NCBI GenBank assembly: GCA_022478985.1
Contig: JAKSZP010009556.1
Location: forward strand, 1-64,000
Source of the DNA: Massospora cicadina
Taxonomy: Eukaryota > Entomophthoromycota > Entomophthoromycetes > Entomophthorales > Entomophthoraceae
Direction of reading: 5' to 3'
DNA length: 64,000 nt
Of the stretch, positions 44,831 through 57,793 are shown piece by piece. Both the position numbers and the translations under genes were made by a program. The first letter of the stretch is position 1; the number at the start of each line of letters is the position of its first letter. The notes under the pieces were generated by a model. The model saw nothing but the letters and a program-made list of their open reading frames with translations. It was not told the origin of the DNA and did not search any database.

Positions 44831-45960
44831 TGTAAAATTTATAGAATCCGGATTATTCTCAGCCAATAACCCCTATAAATATATTACTAGCACAGGTTTG
44901 GGTTTTGTGCAATTCTCCACATTGTATAGTAGTTGATATAATCATTTGATAATAGTATGGCAACTATTATCCATAGTTGAATGGAAGTATTAGATTTTGG
45001 TACAACACATGGCCAGTATTTCCTCTTGAAATACTTATGATGTCTTGAATAGGGATTTGTTCCCTCATACCACCTAACTCGATCTACTCTTAGATCCCTG
45101 TTTATGGTTTCTCTCTGGTGACACAGTCAGCAGCAATCCCCAACTTGATTCATCTTCTTCTCTGGATACCCACTCAGATCCTTACTCTTTATCTTAAAGA
45201 GTCTCCCAAATATCACACACAGCAATAATATCCCTTAGAAAAGATAGAATAAATGGATTCTGATAAAGTTTACTAAGCTAATACTAAAGTAATAGTGTCT
45301 AGTAATTTGTTTGTTTTTTATTAGTAAATTCTTTAGGGAATTTATAGTGGGGAATCTAGTGCCCAACCCTAAGTTGACACCTCCTCAATGAAACAGCAGC
45401 TGTTGCCATTGAATCACCCAACCTTGTCTCAGCAGCAATGGGCTTCCCCATCCTGGCTAGGATTCCATCATTGGATATCCTCAAGACCTAAAATGGAAAG
45501 AGTCTGAAAACGTGTCCCTAACATTTTCCTCTCAATCCAAGCAAACCAATCATATTTGGCAAGTGACCTGCTTAGGTAATGGGACTTGTTACCCATTAAG
45601 GCAGGTCATGAACCAACCGATTAATTTGCTAGTTGCAGGCAGCATCACTCACCTCACAACTTACTCCTTAAATTCCCAATCAGTCAGTGATGAAACCCAA
45701 ACGATACCAATCAGTACACCTGATAGTTAATTAACTATCAGATGCCCCTATATATGTTGGCAACTCTACCAATGAGATCTTAAGTACTCATCTGGATTGA
45801 TCCCTGACAGATCTGACCAGGCGAATAACCTAATATCCCCCAAACATAGATACTCCAAAATCAGGGTCAACTGATATCCAATTTACCTCACATTAAGGAA
45901 TTATCCCCTAGCGATCCCTGGTAATCTATCTGGCTGGGAATATGGGCAAAAATCCATACA
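44831..45960 (-). repeat. Z 5' LTR
   Basis: 1,130 bp, TGTAAAATTT to CCATACA in plus-strand text, paired with 36,287-37,564. It shows the empty site for SINE-2a. Confidence 0.92.
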
Positions 45961-47167
45961 CCAGCAATGGAATGAACTGACTTAATATTGTATAGAAATA
46001 TACATCCTAACTTTTAACTATATTTTAACCTTTTTATATTGACAGAGTGCTTGAAAATGCTTTAAAGAAGACTTTGACTTCTCTTTGGTAGGTAGAATCG
46101 TAGAATCCAGTCACTCTAGGTTTCTAATATTTAACTCCTTCATGGAAAGAGACCTTGAGCATCGTCTACTCTGGTATATCAATACTGATGACTAAGATAA
46201 CCTTTTGTTATCCAGGAAGTAGGTCCATCTCTTCACTGGAGTACAAGGACTAACCAAACTCTTCTTCTAATGTTTGTGGTAGCTTTTATTACCTTTGTCT
46301 TTAAAATTATCTGACTGAATAAATGTAATACTCAGTTTTGTCGGGGCTATTATCTTATTCCACTCCTTCTAGTCATCTTAATACACAAGTGGCATATGGT
46401 AGTTGAGAAGACTGACTGAACTGTGGGTGAAGTAAATGATTTTTTCAAACTCAGCTAGGAACCGCATTCTCATGATGAAATTAAAGTGGTCATTCTATAA
46501 TACCACAGCTGGAGCATACAAAACAATGCGTCCAAATCATAAGGTAATAAAAAATAAGCTCTAAGGCTTTGTTTGAATCAGGCCCAGAAGTATTAAACTT
46601 GGTATGCTAATTTATGTCAGGTGCAAATTTCGACCTCTTGATAATCTTAGAAGACATAATTATGGCTGGAGCGCCAATAATCATTAATGTTATTACTTTG
46701 ACTTTGTTTAAAGTGAATTTCTTTTTTGTATTGCTCTTGCTAATAGTTATGCCTGTGGTAATAATGTAACTGGCTGTATGACTGAATCCTTCTAATTCTT
46801 CAGGAAGGCAGAAATCCTTGCAAGCCTTGGTGACTCATGGTTATAATCTTAATCTATTGATCATGGTCTCCATGAAATTCTTGCCAAGATACTATCAAAA
46901 ATTTGTGAGGGCTTAGAAATCTAAGAAAAATAAGACCTACTTTATGGGCTCAAATTCTCTTAGATAGGTCTAAAGCAGGCAGTCTCAACAACACCTGGAG
47001 CTCTAATGACATTGTAATATAAATAAAATTACAAACCAGCTCCTCTTCATTGACTTTAATAGTGTGGTGTACAACCAATTGACTGATCCTGCGAATTCCC
47101 ATTTATGTTCTTTCTTATCTTCTTTTAACTTTAGAAATTTTTCCAGAGAGGCCCTTCTTGCTATAAG

Positions 47168-47470
47168 TTTTATTTAAACCAAGGTAAGCCAACCAGGGGA
47201 CGGGTATTTTCCAAAAAAAGAAAGAAAGAAAGAAATGACATGAAACCTGAGCAGGGTCAACTCTGCCAAAGAAAGTTTTTCCACCTCTGGAATGGGACTT
47301 TATTTTTCTGGTTATGTCAAGGGTAAGGTTTTCGTGTTATTAGAGCTACTAACCGCCAATAGATTCCTTTGGCTGGAACCCCAATCAATGTGTGAAGGGC
47401 AGGAATTGAACCCACAACCTTCAGGTTGGTAGCCATATGCCATACTGACACGCCTTCCACCCCTCCCTTA
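47168..47470 (-). mobile_element. SINE-1, copy b
   Basis: A second SINE-1 in the opposite orientation to copy a. The minus strand from 47,470 reads GGAGGGGTGGAAGGCGTG, the T arm with GGTTGTGGGTTCAATTCC, the same body, the GTCCCCTGGTTGGCTTACC tail, and T-rich sequence at 47,168. It has an AAAGAAAG expansion at 47,214-47,235. It is more diverged than copy a and shows no clear target duplication, so it is older. The frame 47,317-47,523 is a shadow. Confidence 0.88.
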
Positions 47471-48559
47471 TATCTGAAAGATGCTACATTTGAAATTGTC
47501 AGAATTTGGGAACTTCCGTTCAATTGTTGGTAAGCCTTCTCCTTAGACTTATTGTAACCTTGAGTAATGTAAAAATCTCTTAATTAAGGAAGGCTTTGAT
47601 AATGATTATGATGTTTTAAATCCTCTTTGTAAGTGGCTTTAACATTAATCAATGGCTCCTTAATGACCATCAGAATTTAGTAGGTTTTATGGAAAAGATC
47701 ATATGCATCAGGAGTTGATGTGTTATACAAAAAACTAATCAAGATAGTCTTTACAGTAACTAGATCCAAGGTTCCAGTTTACAAAGCTGTTAGGCCTCGA
47801 GGCAATACTGGTTTGCATAGCCACAATTGACCCAGACTTCCCTAATCACTTTGGAGAAATTCTTGCATCATATCATTTTATTCTGAGAATTTCCAAACTT
47901 GGCAACAAGAATCTCTTTAACTTTGACCAATGTGTGTTGTGATCAAAGTTTAGCTCCAAGAACCTACTTTACTTCTCTGCTCATACATCCTGAAAATAAT
48001 GAGCTGTTTGTTTATTGCTGGCTCCGTCCATGCATTTTTTGTATGACTAAAGCCTTGGCTATAAACCCCTTACCAGGATTGAACTTAGTACTGAAGTATG
48101 AGTGGAAATTGGGATCTTTTTTCAAAACAATTTGACATGCTGATTGTAAGGCCAAAATTGGAGTGATGGTACTGGTAGTGCGCCTTCCCAAAATAGTATT
48201 GGTCTGAGGGGTGGAAGACATCTAATTTTCATGTTGTCAATACTCTGCATCAAGTGATTTAACTGGTTGTCGTGGCTTTCCAGCTCAGATTAAATCAAAC
48301 TATTCTTAATATAGCTTTATTGTTCTTACTATATAAGAAATTAACCTTCTTTCTCACTTGAGTCATGTACAGCTCACTAGTTCATTCTTACACTAAAGAT
48401 GATTCTACTCTTTTTAGCTCAATTACCAAACAAGATACACGCTGCTTAAAAAAGTAAAGCATTTTGTACATAATCTCCAGATTTATATCTTCTGGAAATT
48501 CCTTTCCATTTTAAACATCCATTGTATCTTCATGAATTTTCCACATTCGCATAATGATA

Positions 48560-48578
48560 CCCCATATAGTGAGCACCA
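48560..48578 (-). promoter_or_regulatory. Family X primer-binding site
   Basis: TGGTGCTCACTATATGGGG on the minus strand, next to the inner end of the X2 5' LTR. Its first 12 bases equal those of the G1 site. Confidence 0.7.
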
Positions 48579-49148
48579 GCTTTCTCCAAAGTGGACCATT
48601 CACTAATAGGATGCTGATGATAAGGATGATCCACTTCCTAAAAATTAAGTATATAATCACAGGGTGCACATGAGGCAATTTATATGGTCTAGTTCTTATG
48701 TACGTGGGACTTTTGGGAATGGTTCCAAGCGTGTTAAATGTGTTAAAGCCATATAATTGTACATTGTGATGTTTATTCTAAGCATATTGGACCTCCTATT
48801 CTCTGCTGACAACAATAAGGCTAAGTCTGAACCTTTGTAATAGTACTATATTTGGCGTTATTAGCACCAGTTAAAACACCAATAATAAAGCCAATTTTGT
48901 AATGAAGCTATTTTATTGTATGAATTTAAAAAGTATACATAGTGTTTAGGGGATTCAGGGTGCATAAAGTAGGATTCATTTCTTTACTAATCAACTTTTT
49001 CTCAAAAGTCAATTGTGCATTTGCAACTTAGTTCAGGGTACAGTAGAATCCAATTTTTGATCCACTGAGATATTCTGGGTTTTTGTAAATTATACCGTGG
49101 AGCTCTAGACTGCTTGTGAATGCTTGGCTGCTGTTCTGAGCTCAATAG

Positions 49149-50042
49149 TGTAATGATCAGCAAATGTACATGATTTTCCTAAGGTTGACACTTAAGAAAT
49201 CTACTATGCCATCGATTGTAATTCCATTATCCAACAAGGATTCATGTTAAGTTACTGCAATGTGTAATAAAACTAAAATCAAATATTTTCTCATAGTATT
49301 TAATTTTGGCTCCCAATACACTAAAAGCGGCATATGGGATGCTGGCATAAAGGGCTTTTATGCCTTAACTAATATTATAGCATATAGCTCTTGTCAGGAT
49401 ATTATAAGTTGAAGATTGGGTCCCCTTTCCTCACCTGAAATTTTTGTTAATTCCAATATAAAGCCCATTTTTGTATATCTGAGCTCCCACTTGAGAGACA
49501 TGTCTTTAAATCATTTTTATATTTATCTATTTCTGAAGTGGGCGCGTGAGAGAAAACCCAATAGTTGTAAGCTTTTGCGTTGGTGGCTGTGTATCATGAT
49601 AAAGATATTGACAAAGGAGTGGTGGAGTTGAACAGAATTTTAGGTACCTGGAATCCTCCCCTGCTGAAAGCTTGGAAAGTCGCTTAGTCATATGCCCAAT
49701 AGTGCAACAGACCCGAGTTACTACCTGAATTTACTTTGAGGTGGATTAGCACCATCTAGGTAAATCTTTGTTAGTCAATTTAGATGACAAAAGCCAATGG
49801 TATATGAACACTTACTATATCTTGGCCTGTGAGGGTATATCATTGCATTTTTAATCTGCCTCATGAGAAATAGTTTGAGGCAACCTGTCTTGGAAAAATA
49901 CAAACTTGCATTTTATGTACCGTTTGTACCATTTTTTGGATTTCATTCCAACAGTAAAATTATATGGATTAAGGCAAACCTCTTTTGAAATGGCTGGTTT
50001 AGCATTATGATGTGCAAGGTTGTGGGAACTTTATCCATTACA
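49149..50042. repeat. T1 LTR, left
   Basis: Aligns with 50,406-51,299 along its length. Landmarks are CATGAT-TTCCTAAGGTTG at its start, GAAAGTCGCTTAG in the middle and GTACCATTTTT near the end. Confidence 0.85.
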
Positions 50043-50405
50043 TTATTTTATGAAGCCTAATTATAATTGGTTGTGCTTACCAGGAAGCCTGAAAGATGGA
50101 TCAGTAGTAATGCCTGGTATTTGGCTATAAAACCAAGAGTCTTCTTCGCTGTTTTCACTGAATTTTTGGTGAAGAGAATTGGAAGTTTGGGGTACTTTTT
50201 TGGACTTCTGGCAACTGAGGCCTCTTGCGCCTGCAAAGAAAACTCCAAGGGGAAATGTTGACACTTTCCAGGAACCCTGGATTTCCAATGACTTCCTTCA
50301 AGATCCCTTCCAAAAAGTCATCCATTAAAAACTCACTTGATAAAGATCCCCTACTTCGTTGAGCCTGGTTAATTCACACAATAATTACTGCTAATGATTG
50401 GGTGA
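50043..50405. other. T1 internal region, non-coding
   Basis: 363 bp. Open frames of 63-75 codons exist on both strands (50,057-50,288 and 50,067-50,261) but resemble nothing and overlap one another. I see no primer-binding site like that of G1, X or Z. Confidence 0.6.
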
Positions 50406-51299
50406 TGTAATTATTGGTGATCATACATGATATTTCCTAAGGTTGGGGATTAGAAAATTCGCTACACCAACAGTTGTAATCACATTAGCTTATACGACTT
50501 AAATCTCAAGTTAATGAGATTTGGGATAATCTAAAATATAATTAAATGTTCTCTGGTGGATTTATTAAAATATAGGCTCCCAAAATACCAGCTAATGGTT
50601 GCTGGGATGCCATCATTTCTGGTTTCTATGCCTTAATTATTAAAAAATAAGTATTTTTTGGACTATAACTTAAAAGTTGAAGATCTTTTCCCTACTATAC
50701 CTGAAATCCTCTTTGTTTCCCCAAAAACGATTTACATATAATTGATCTCTCCCTTGGGAGTTATGAACTTAATTTGTTTTCTTAGATTTATCTATATCTG
50801 TCATGGGAGCATGAGGAAACAACCATCAGCTCCAAGTTACCTCATTTTTGTTTGTGTAAGTGATAGATATCACAATAAGGAAGAACCAGAGCTAAATAGG
50901 ACCCTGAGTATCTGGATATTTTCTCAGTATAACCTAGAAAGTCGCTTAGGATAACACCAGCAGTGCAACAGGCCCAGGCTACTACCCACATTTACTTCAA
51001 GGTGGTTCAGTGCCAACTTATAACATCTTTATAAAGCCCTCCAATTGATAGAGGCTGATGATATATGATTGTTCACTATACTCACCATGTGAAGGTATAT
51101 TATTACAATTTAATCTGCTTTGAAAATGATATTTTAGAATGAACGAACTCAGAAAAATATAAAATTACCTTTCTGGTACTGCTTGTACCATTTTTAGAAT
51201 TACACACACCAGTAAAATACTATTGATAAGACAATTTAACATTAAGTTGACTGGTTTAAAGCTATGATAAGTGAGGTCTTGAGAGCCACGTCCACTACA
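50406..51299. repeat. T1 LTR, right
   Basis: Partner of 49,149-50,042, same length of 894 bp. Confidence 0.85.
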
Positions 51300-51837
51300 A
51301 ATAATAACTCTTGTTGTTCTAGTGACCCTTGTGGCTTTTGCAGATGCATGGGTACATTGGTTATATCAATCAATATAGTTTATAATATTAATTTTCTTCC
51401 CATTTTGGTAATATTAGCATTTCTCAATTTTGTACAGATGAGAAACCCTATTTGAATGGAGTTTTAGCAATTCCTCCGTCGTTGGAAGTTGAAACTAAAG
51501 GTATAAAAAAAAGTCCTCTGAGGCGTCATCTGTGACATTCTGAACATACTCTTCTAGACCAGTACTTATACTTTCGCGTCCTCTGACGTCATGGTGATCA
51601 GCTGTCATATTATTACACCAGTCAGGGTGTATATACAGCTTTTATTGTCAATTATTTAGACATAGCAAAGCTTAAAAAGGGGCTTCAGATTTTCATAAAT
51701 CCTTTGATTTCTGAATTATTTAGTTGTGACTTAATTGTTTATCAGGTCAGCTGGTTTATTAGTATTAATGTTGGTAGTATTGGAACAAGGGAATTTTAGG
51801 AGGGGGTTTTCCATAGGATGAAGAACTAACCTTTACA

Positions 51838-52604
51838 GTTGTGACTTTCTTAACATCTCCATAAGGTGTTTGACAATTCAATGACAGAATGGGGTATTAT
51901 ACGTTTTTCCAGAGCATCCTGCGTTCTTCTATTACAGAAGGAGAAATTTAGAAACCATGGATGGGAGGCCTGACTTAAGAATTGAACTTAGTTGTGACAA
52001 CCTGTCTATTGTATTCACAAATTCTTGGTGATGGGAGTTGAGACCAGGGATGACCATTCTGTATGAGAAAGCCATGGTATACCCGCATCCCTACTCATTT
52101 TAAGACAAAGAGGGCCTAGTTCTGATATATGTGGAAGGGGAGAAATTAGGCGTTGGGATGGGCGTCTTGTCCCATGACATAATTGTAGTACTTACTGCAA
52201 GGACAAAGAGGATATTAAAAAGTCCAACAGGAAAAAATTGGACGCCAATCCTAGCCTAAAATATTCTATAGACCAACTTTGGATGAGGGTTAAGTATGCC
52301 TAGTTTGGTTATAAGGTCATGCGTGATGTAGGGGCTGCCATTTCATCCACTACCACAAGTTTCTCTAGTTATTGTATTAATAAGAATGGGTCGTTGTATT
52401 TTATTAGTAACATGGATTTGAGTAACACTTGATCTGCCATTTTACCCAACTGGGAAAAGGTCAACTTAATCAAAGATTTGAGTTTGAGCCTACTTAAATG
52501 CAGCAATATTGCTGAGGTAAGTTGTTATCTATGGTTAGATTCAACTCAGTACCGCAGAAAGTTGACCCTGGCCCATCTTCCAAATTTTATATAGTTTTTT
52601 TTGC
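51838..52604. other. No recognisable gene
   Basis: Sequence outside the X2 5' LTR and before the LINE-A2 insertion. Short plus-strand readings occur (for example near 52,440-52,500) but are not assignable. The left 20 bases resemble those after the X1 LTR, so the LTR limit could be slightly further right. Confidence 0.3.
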
Positions 52605-53011
52605 TGAGACCAACATCTTAAAGTTTATTGCGGGGAAGGCCGACCATGGGACGGACACTTCCAAATATGACTCAGATGAGACAAATCTCAGTACCAGGTG
52701 AGGCACCCCAGAGAAGCGATGCTATCTCTTGTTGCCAGCGGGAACGCCACTTATGGGGAGGGGAGGGAACGTGTGTAGGGGGCGTAGCCACTATTGAGCA
52801 CGTGTGGAGGAAGGGTCTGATTTGATGAACCAGACTGGGAACCAGGAGGAGACCAGCTGCTGGCGACGTGGTGGGAGATATCCAAACACCCATGCTTGAA
52901 AGTGGTCCACCAAATGAGACCAGAATCTGTGGACAGCTTCAGGGAGGGTGGGGATGGATCCGGCGATGGCATCCAAGACAATCGTGTGGATAGTCCACAT
53001 GGCGATTGCAA

Positions 53012-55270
53012 CTACCAGAGCACGAAGGGAGGGTGGAAGGGGGAGGCCATTGATGAAGCAAACATATCCCTTGACAGACTGAAGGGATGTGTTTGATCCT
53101 GGCCTAGCAGACGTTGGACTTCGCGCCATATCACTTTAGAGGTGGGGCACTTCTCCAGGCGGTGAAACAGCGTTCCATACTGGCCACACACGACACAGGA
53201 TGAGTGTAAAGCGTTAGAGCGCTCAGCTGTATGATACACCCGCCTCAGGCAGCGCCACACATGGGAACGGACTTGAGGCTGCAGCAGAGGATGGTGTGCG
53301 TATTGCCAGATAGTCTTTTGGGTCTCAGTGGAATAAGGGATGTCCATCATGTCCAGGTAGTCCACCCTGGATAGGACTTGGGGTCGAATGGGGATCACGC
53401 CCTCATGGATGGGTAGCCCCTGTACCTCTTGTGTGAACTGAGGAGAGGGGCGGCCTCTTTGGGTTGTATGTCCACTAATACGAATTCTCCACTCTGCGCT
53501 TCGCATGGAGAGTAGGATTCGTTTGTAGTGGGTTTTTGTCCCGTGAGGACCTGTGGCTGATGTGTGTGATGCAAGGTATTTCATCAGGGAGTGGGGGTTT
53601 GATGGGTTGTTGAGGCCCAAGGCTCGGGAGAAGTTGGAGCGGGCCGCGCGGGACCAGTGTTGGGATGGGAGTGTAGGAGCAGTGACGGCCACAATCCAGG
53701 TGCCTAGGATCTTGGCGGCATGGGCTTTGAAGTCAAGTAGGCCCATGCCACCATGATGTTGAGGGCCATACATGACCTCAAGTCGTACTGGTGGAGGGCG
53801 GCCTGACCAAAGCCAACCTTGTAGCAAAGCATACAGGGATTTGAAGAAGCTTGGGGAGAAGGGGATGGCGTGGGCTCCAAACCAGACTTTGGATAGGAGC
53901 ATAGAGTTGGCAAGCACAACCCTGCCAGTGAGGGTAGTAGGGTGGGCTCTGAGAGAGGCGATTCGCTTCGTCACGTTGTCCAGTATATGGCCCTCCATTA
54001 CTGTTGACACATATCCTCCCGCCTCCAACCACACGCCCAGATGGCGTACTGGTCCTATGGTAGGTCGCGGCACAAAGGGGAGCACCAGTGGAGCGGTGTG
54101 TTTTGAGTTAGTGAGGCGTGGACTTGGGCGAGCAGCTGGGCTGGGTTGGGAACTACTTGCTGGGGCCCAGCAGTTCTGAAACTGACCAAGGAGGATGATT
54201 TCAGTTTTGGAGGCGTTCAGTGCCGCGTTGCTTACCTGGGAATATTCCTGGATGAGGGCTTCAAGCGCGCGTGCATCTTTATTATTAGACACCCCCACCA
54301 CGCAATCATCTGCAAATGCCATCATCTTGACTGGGGTTTGGCCTGGCACATGGACCCCAGTGAGTTGGGCATTCACATTTCGCAGTAGTGGGTCAAGGCT
54401 GAAGTTGTATAAGAGTGGGCTCAGTGGGTCCCCTTGTCGCAGGCCCCTTTGAGGATGGACTACATCCGTTAGGAAACCTGGGCCGTGCACAGCCATTGTT
54501 GCAGATTCCGTGAGCAGCATCACCCAGTTAATGAAGCGGGGAGGTAGGCGGAATTGTTGGAGGCAGGCCTTAAGGTATTCCCAGTTTACTCTATCATAGG
54601 CCTTTTGTTGGTCCAAGAATACCAGTGCCCCAGAGGCTGTGGACTGACACACATTAGCCACAGAGTGCACGTTATCCCAAATTGACCTTCTGGGGATGAA
54701 ACCGAATTGTTCTGGAGAGATGGTGGCAGATGCTACAGTCCCTAAACGGTTAGCCATGATTTTTGTTAAAATTTTGGTGTCTGTGTTTGTTAGAGAAATG
54801 GGGCGCCAGTTGGCTAAGTCTAGCCTATCCCCTTTCTTGAAGAGTGTGACTGTAAAAGCCTCATGTCCTCCTGGTAGGAGGCGCATTTCCAACAGGCTTT
54901 GGTTGAGTGAGGCTAGCAGCAATGGGGATATGTATTTAAAATATTTTTTGTAGAACTCATATGGAATGCCATCTGGGCCTGGGCATTTTCGGTTTGGCGC
55001 ACCGCGAATGGTAGTCCATAATTCGTTCAGAGTAATTAAATTCATTATTTCCGGGTATCGGAAAATGGTGCGGATATGAGCTCTGTCGAGAAATTCTGCC
55101 ATTTCAGCCGGCTGAATTGGTTCGGCTCGGTATAACTCGGAGTAATATTTTTGCATTTCAATTGCCACTTCGGCCGGTGTGTCCACAATAGAATTATCCG
55201 ATCTTCGCACTTGTGTGCAGGCCACGCTCTGGCGTGGTGCAAAAATTTTTTGAAGAAGTATGCGGTGCAC
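53012..55270 (-). pseudogene. LINE-A2 ORF2, reverse transcriptase and C-terminal part
   Basis: A 752-codon open frame that enters from the endonuclease part after a one-base loss in an A-run near 55,245. Motifs: FKKGDRLDLANWRPISLTNT, GFIPRRSIWDNVHSV, FLDQQKAYDRVNWEYL, GLRQGDPLSPLLYNFSLDPL and AFADDCVVGV with both Asp. A thumb and linker follow, then CVVCGQYGTLFHRLEKCP near residue 705. Copies 1 and 2 both end this frame at FVLW, whereas copy 3 reads on for about 80 residues, so the two share a frameshift or an altered end. Confidence 0.93.
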
Positions 55271-56375
55271 TTGTCATCTTTAGTGATGCGTGTGGCCCTG
55301 TATTGGACACAAACCCGATGCTTGTGTTGCCTTTCAAGTGCGTTGAGGTGTGCTGCTGCCTCCGCCCACTTCTGGCCCCATGCAGGGCTATATCCTGAGG
55401 CTGGAATGTTGGACTCCAAGTGGGCCAATTCTGCCAGCGCGCACGATATAACTGCCGATGTGGCTCGTGAGCGTCTGGATGAGAGATGGCGATAGTGGCG
55501 GATGGTGTCTTTTTTGAAAGTTGCCCATGTGGAAATGGGGTCCGCACAAAACGGTGCAACAAACGATTTTGCCAAAGTTGCCTCTTCCACCCACGTGGAA
55601 AATCCTGGCGATGCAAGCTCTGTGGGGCGGATTTTGCACCAATGTGGGGCCTTTGCAACTGTGATGGGTAAGTGGTATGTTATCAAGACCAGTCGGTGGT
55701 CGGAGAATTCCATTTTTGTTGTTTTGAAGTGGGAGATGTGGGGTTGGAATTTCGCCGGCGCTAGAATAAGGTCAATGCGGGTCATGGACCTTAATTGGCC
55801 GTTGTGGATGTGGGGATGCATCATGTTTTTGAGCAGTGGGGCATGTCATGGCAGTGCATCCATTAACCCAAGGGTGGCTTTTAGAACGCGTAGTTCTATA
55901 TGACCCTGTGGGGCGTGGGGTGAGGGCGGCCACCGGTCCGTTGGTGAGGTTAGCCAACAGTTCATGTCACCGATTAGGAAAGAATCGGGGGTATCGGGAG
56001 GGATTTGACTGATGAGAAAAATTCCCGACGCTCTTGTGCACCATTTGGGGCGTAAATGTTGACAATTGTGTGTGCAACATTGGCCCAAGAGAAGGTGACA
56101 ACGAGCACTCGGTCATTTAGGAATGTTTCTGAAGATATAAATTTAAAAAAATTGTTTTTCCGAATTAGCACCCCACAGTGCTTTGACCAAAAGGATAGGG
56201 ATGGTAGGAGCATTGTTTTCCAAGCATCCTCGGAACCTCGTGGACAGTGGGTTTCCTGGATGGCCAGGATATCCATGGGTAAATTATTTTGTAAAAAACT
56301 CAGTTTCCTAGCCTGGGATGGGGAGGCCTTGAGTCCGGCGATATTCAACATCCCTAGAGTGAAGGTTTCCCCCAT
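55045..56375 (-). pseudogene. LINE-A2 ORF2, endonuclease part
   Basis: ATG at 56,375 (MGETFTLGMLNIAGLKASPS). Apurinic-type endonuclease motifs: LAIQETHCPRGSEDAW, IVNIYAPNGAQERREF, FLIGDMNCWL, SMTRIDLILAPAKF and FSDHRLVLITYHLP; the catalytic N, E, D, N and H residues are visible. A one-base loss in a C-run near 55,990 shifts the frame between the first and second halves, and the A-run loss near 55,245 shifts it again into the polymerase frame. Confidence 0.9.
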
Positions 56376-56389
56376 CGCACCTTAGGTGC

Positions 56390-57793
56390 GAGGGGTGGGC
56401 CCCCTGGCCCACCAGCCTCTTCCAGGTCCCCACGGGCTTTCACAGCAGCACGGGTATTAGCAGCAACGCTATTGGGGTTTTTGTTAATTTTTGTGGAAAG
56501 AGTCGCGTTGGCTTTGGCCTTCGCTTTTTGTTTTCCCGACGTCGGACAAATTTTTTGCGGTGCGGATAGGTTCGGTGCACCGTCGAGTGGGGCGAAAATT
56601 TTTTTCGGTTGGGATAGGTCCTAAGTCAGTTTCAACCGGGGCTTGGGTGCAGCAATTGGGTGAGATCGAATCTCCCATCAGATCCTCAGATTGAGTGGCC
56701 CGTTCGGCTTGGGCCTCCCCATCTGATTGGGTGATGGATTCCCCGAATTGCTTCCGCCGCAAAGGTCTCCATGTCCTCCTGGCGTTGTGAGTGTGGGATG
56801 GTGGTGGGGACCTTGGCCGCTTCCTTGGCCGCGGTCCTATGGGCCTGCTTGGCCTTCTTCCGCTCCTGCGGGGAGATGGGTTTTACCAATAGGTAGCAGC
56901 CTTGTGCTCCCCACGGGAAGGCCTCTTTGGTGCTTGCGGTTGGTTCGTAGTACGCCTCTCCGCTGGCCATGGCCGCCAAGGGTGCTCTTGGAATATAATG
57001 CCCTCTTTAATGGGGCACGCGTGTGCCTTATGGTGTGAACGCGTCACAGTGGGTGCAAATGGGGGGCGTGCTGTCCACGGTTACCCGGAATGGGTGGGTG
57101 GTGTGCCCTGCGATATCAATAAAGGTGGAGTGCGGGATCTGGGTTAGGTCCTTCACGATCTCCTCAGATGGGGTCAGAACTGCGATGGCTTTGCCGGTGC
57201 ACAGGTGTGGCATCAGCGTGAAACGTTGCATTTCGAAAGATTGTATTTCGCCATATATGGCGAGACCATCTTTCAGGTGTTGCTCCAAAATATCACGTTT
57301 TACCATAGTAGGCAAAAAGTCAAATGTGAGGAAGATTTGGTTCGATTTTGTCCATCTGGTGCGTTTAGTTTTGATGACCCTTTGCCCTTTGGGGAGGTCT
57401 ACCACTACGCGCACCGCTGCAGCCTCGTCTGCTGCTATTTTGTTTTTGAAACCTAGGTCCAGCCAACTGCGCGACATGGAGTGAGGTGCAACGTACACCG
57501 CGGTCGGGAAAATTTTGTGTACATCTTCACAAAATTTTTCCCATAGGGCCATTTTTTGGATGTCCAGATACACACGGACTCCAAATTCCACCGACGAAAG
57601 TGGCTGGGAATGTGGCGTATTGATGTACTGGTTGCATCGTGCTTGCCACGCGAGTATCTCCGGGGAAATTGTGACCGCCGGTTTTTTTAAATTTTTTCTA
57701 TTCCACCGGATTCTCCGGGGCGTTTTTGAACGTTAGAAGCCGCGGGCCTTCCGCCTGCTCCTCTTGCTTTGCTTGCCCAACTGCTCCCAGACA
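56390..57793 (-). pseudogene. LINE-A2 ORF1
   Basis: It corresponds to copy 1 ORF1 with ATG near 57,793. The main frame is 57,028-57,591 (VRVYLDIQKMALWEKF, FLTFDFLPTMVKRDILEQHL, CTHCDAF). One-base losses near 57,695 and after the first two Cys of the knuckle near 57,032 break it. The codon CAA is kept near 56,905 (PWGAQGCYLL), where copy 1 has TAA. Confidence 0.88.

Larger units (their letters stand above)
36287..45960 (-). mobile_element. Complete Ty3/Gypsy LTR retrotransposon Z, decayed
   Basis: A 9.67-kb element with LTRs at 36,287-37,564 and 44,831-45,960, CCAGC target duplications, a primer-binding site and a polypurine tract. On the minus strand: gag with CCHC knuckle, protease, reverse transcriptase, RNase H and integrase. 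An additional 1.7-kb region between integrase and 3' LTR carries a broken frame on the opposite strand. Stops are scattered throughout. The element sits inside the X2 relic between its protease linker and reverse transcriptase. Confidence 0.93.
45966..48585 (-). pseudogene. Family X gag and protease (copy X2)
   Basis: The gag start is the minus frame 48,012-48,221 (MSSTPQTNTILGRRTTSTIT, then ILALQSACQIVLKKDPNFHS). The protease is near 46,610-46,700 in minus reading: IGAPAIIMSSKIIKRS, resembling the DTGAP-x-x-I-x-S-S-K of G1 but with the Asp lost. The stretch continues to the Z insertion at 45,965. SINE-1b interrupts it at about 47,168-47,470. Confidence 0.6.
49149..51299. mobile_element. Miniature LTR retrotransposon T1 (TRIM-like)
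   Basis: Two direct repeats of exactly 894 bp (49,149-50,042 and 50,406-51,299) begin TGTAAT and end ATTACA or ACTACA. They enclose only 363 bp without a credible gene. Flanks AATAG (49,144-49,148) and AATAA (51,300-51,304) are a near-perfect 5-bp target duplication, and X1 shows the empty site. The long LTRs and tiny non-coding interior mark a non-autonomous element that needs proteins in trans. The two LTRs have diverged considerably, so it is old. The strand is unknown. Confidence 0.82.
48579..51837 (-). repeat. Family X 5' LTR (copy X2), split by T1
   Basis: 48,579-49,148 plus 51,305-51,837 match X1 (20,271-21,365) in order. X1 keeps the uninterrupted site AGCTCAACTTTGGCTACT near 20,831 that corresponds to the T1 insertion point. 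Gag lies to its left on the minus strand, so this is the 5' LTR. Confidence 0.72.

Noticed and set aside
49149..51299. A simple local tandem duplication
   Set aside because: TGTAAT and ACTACA ends, equal 894-bp repeats, a near-perfect 5-bp target duplication and an empty site in X1 fit an LTR element better.
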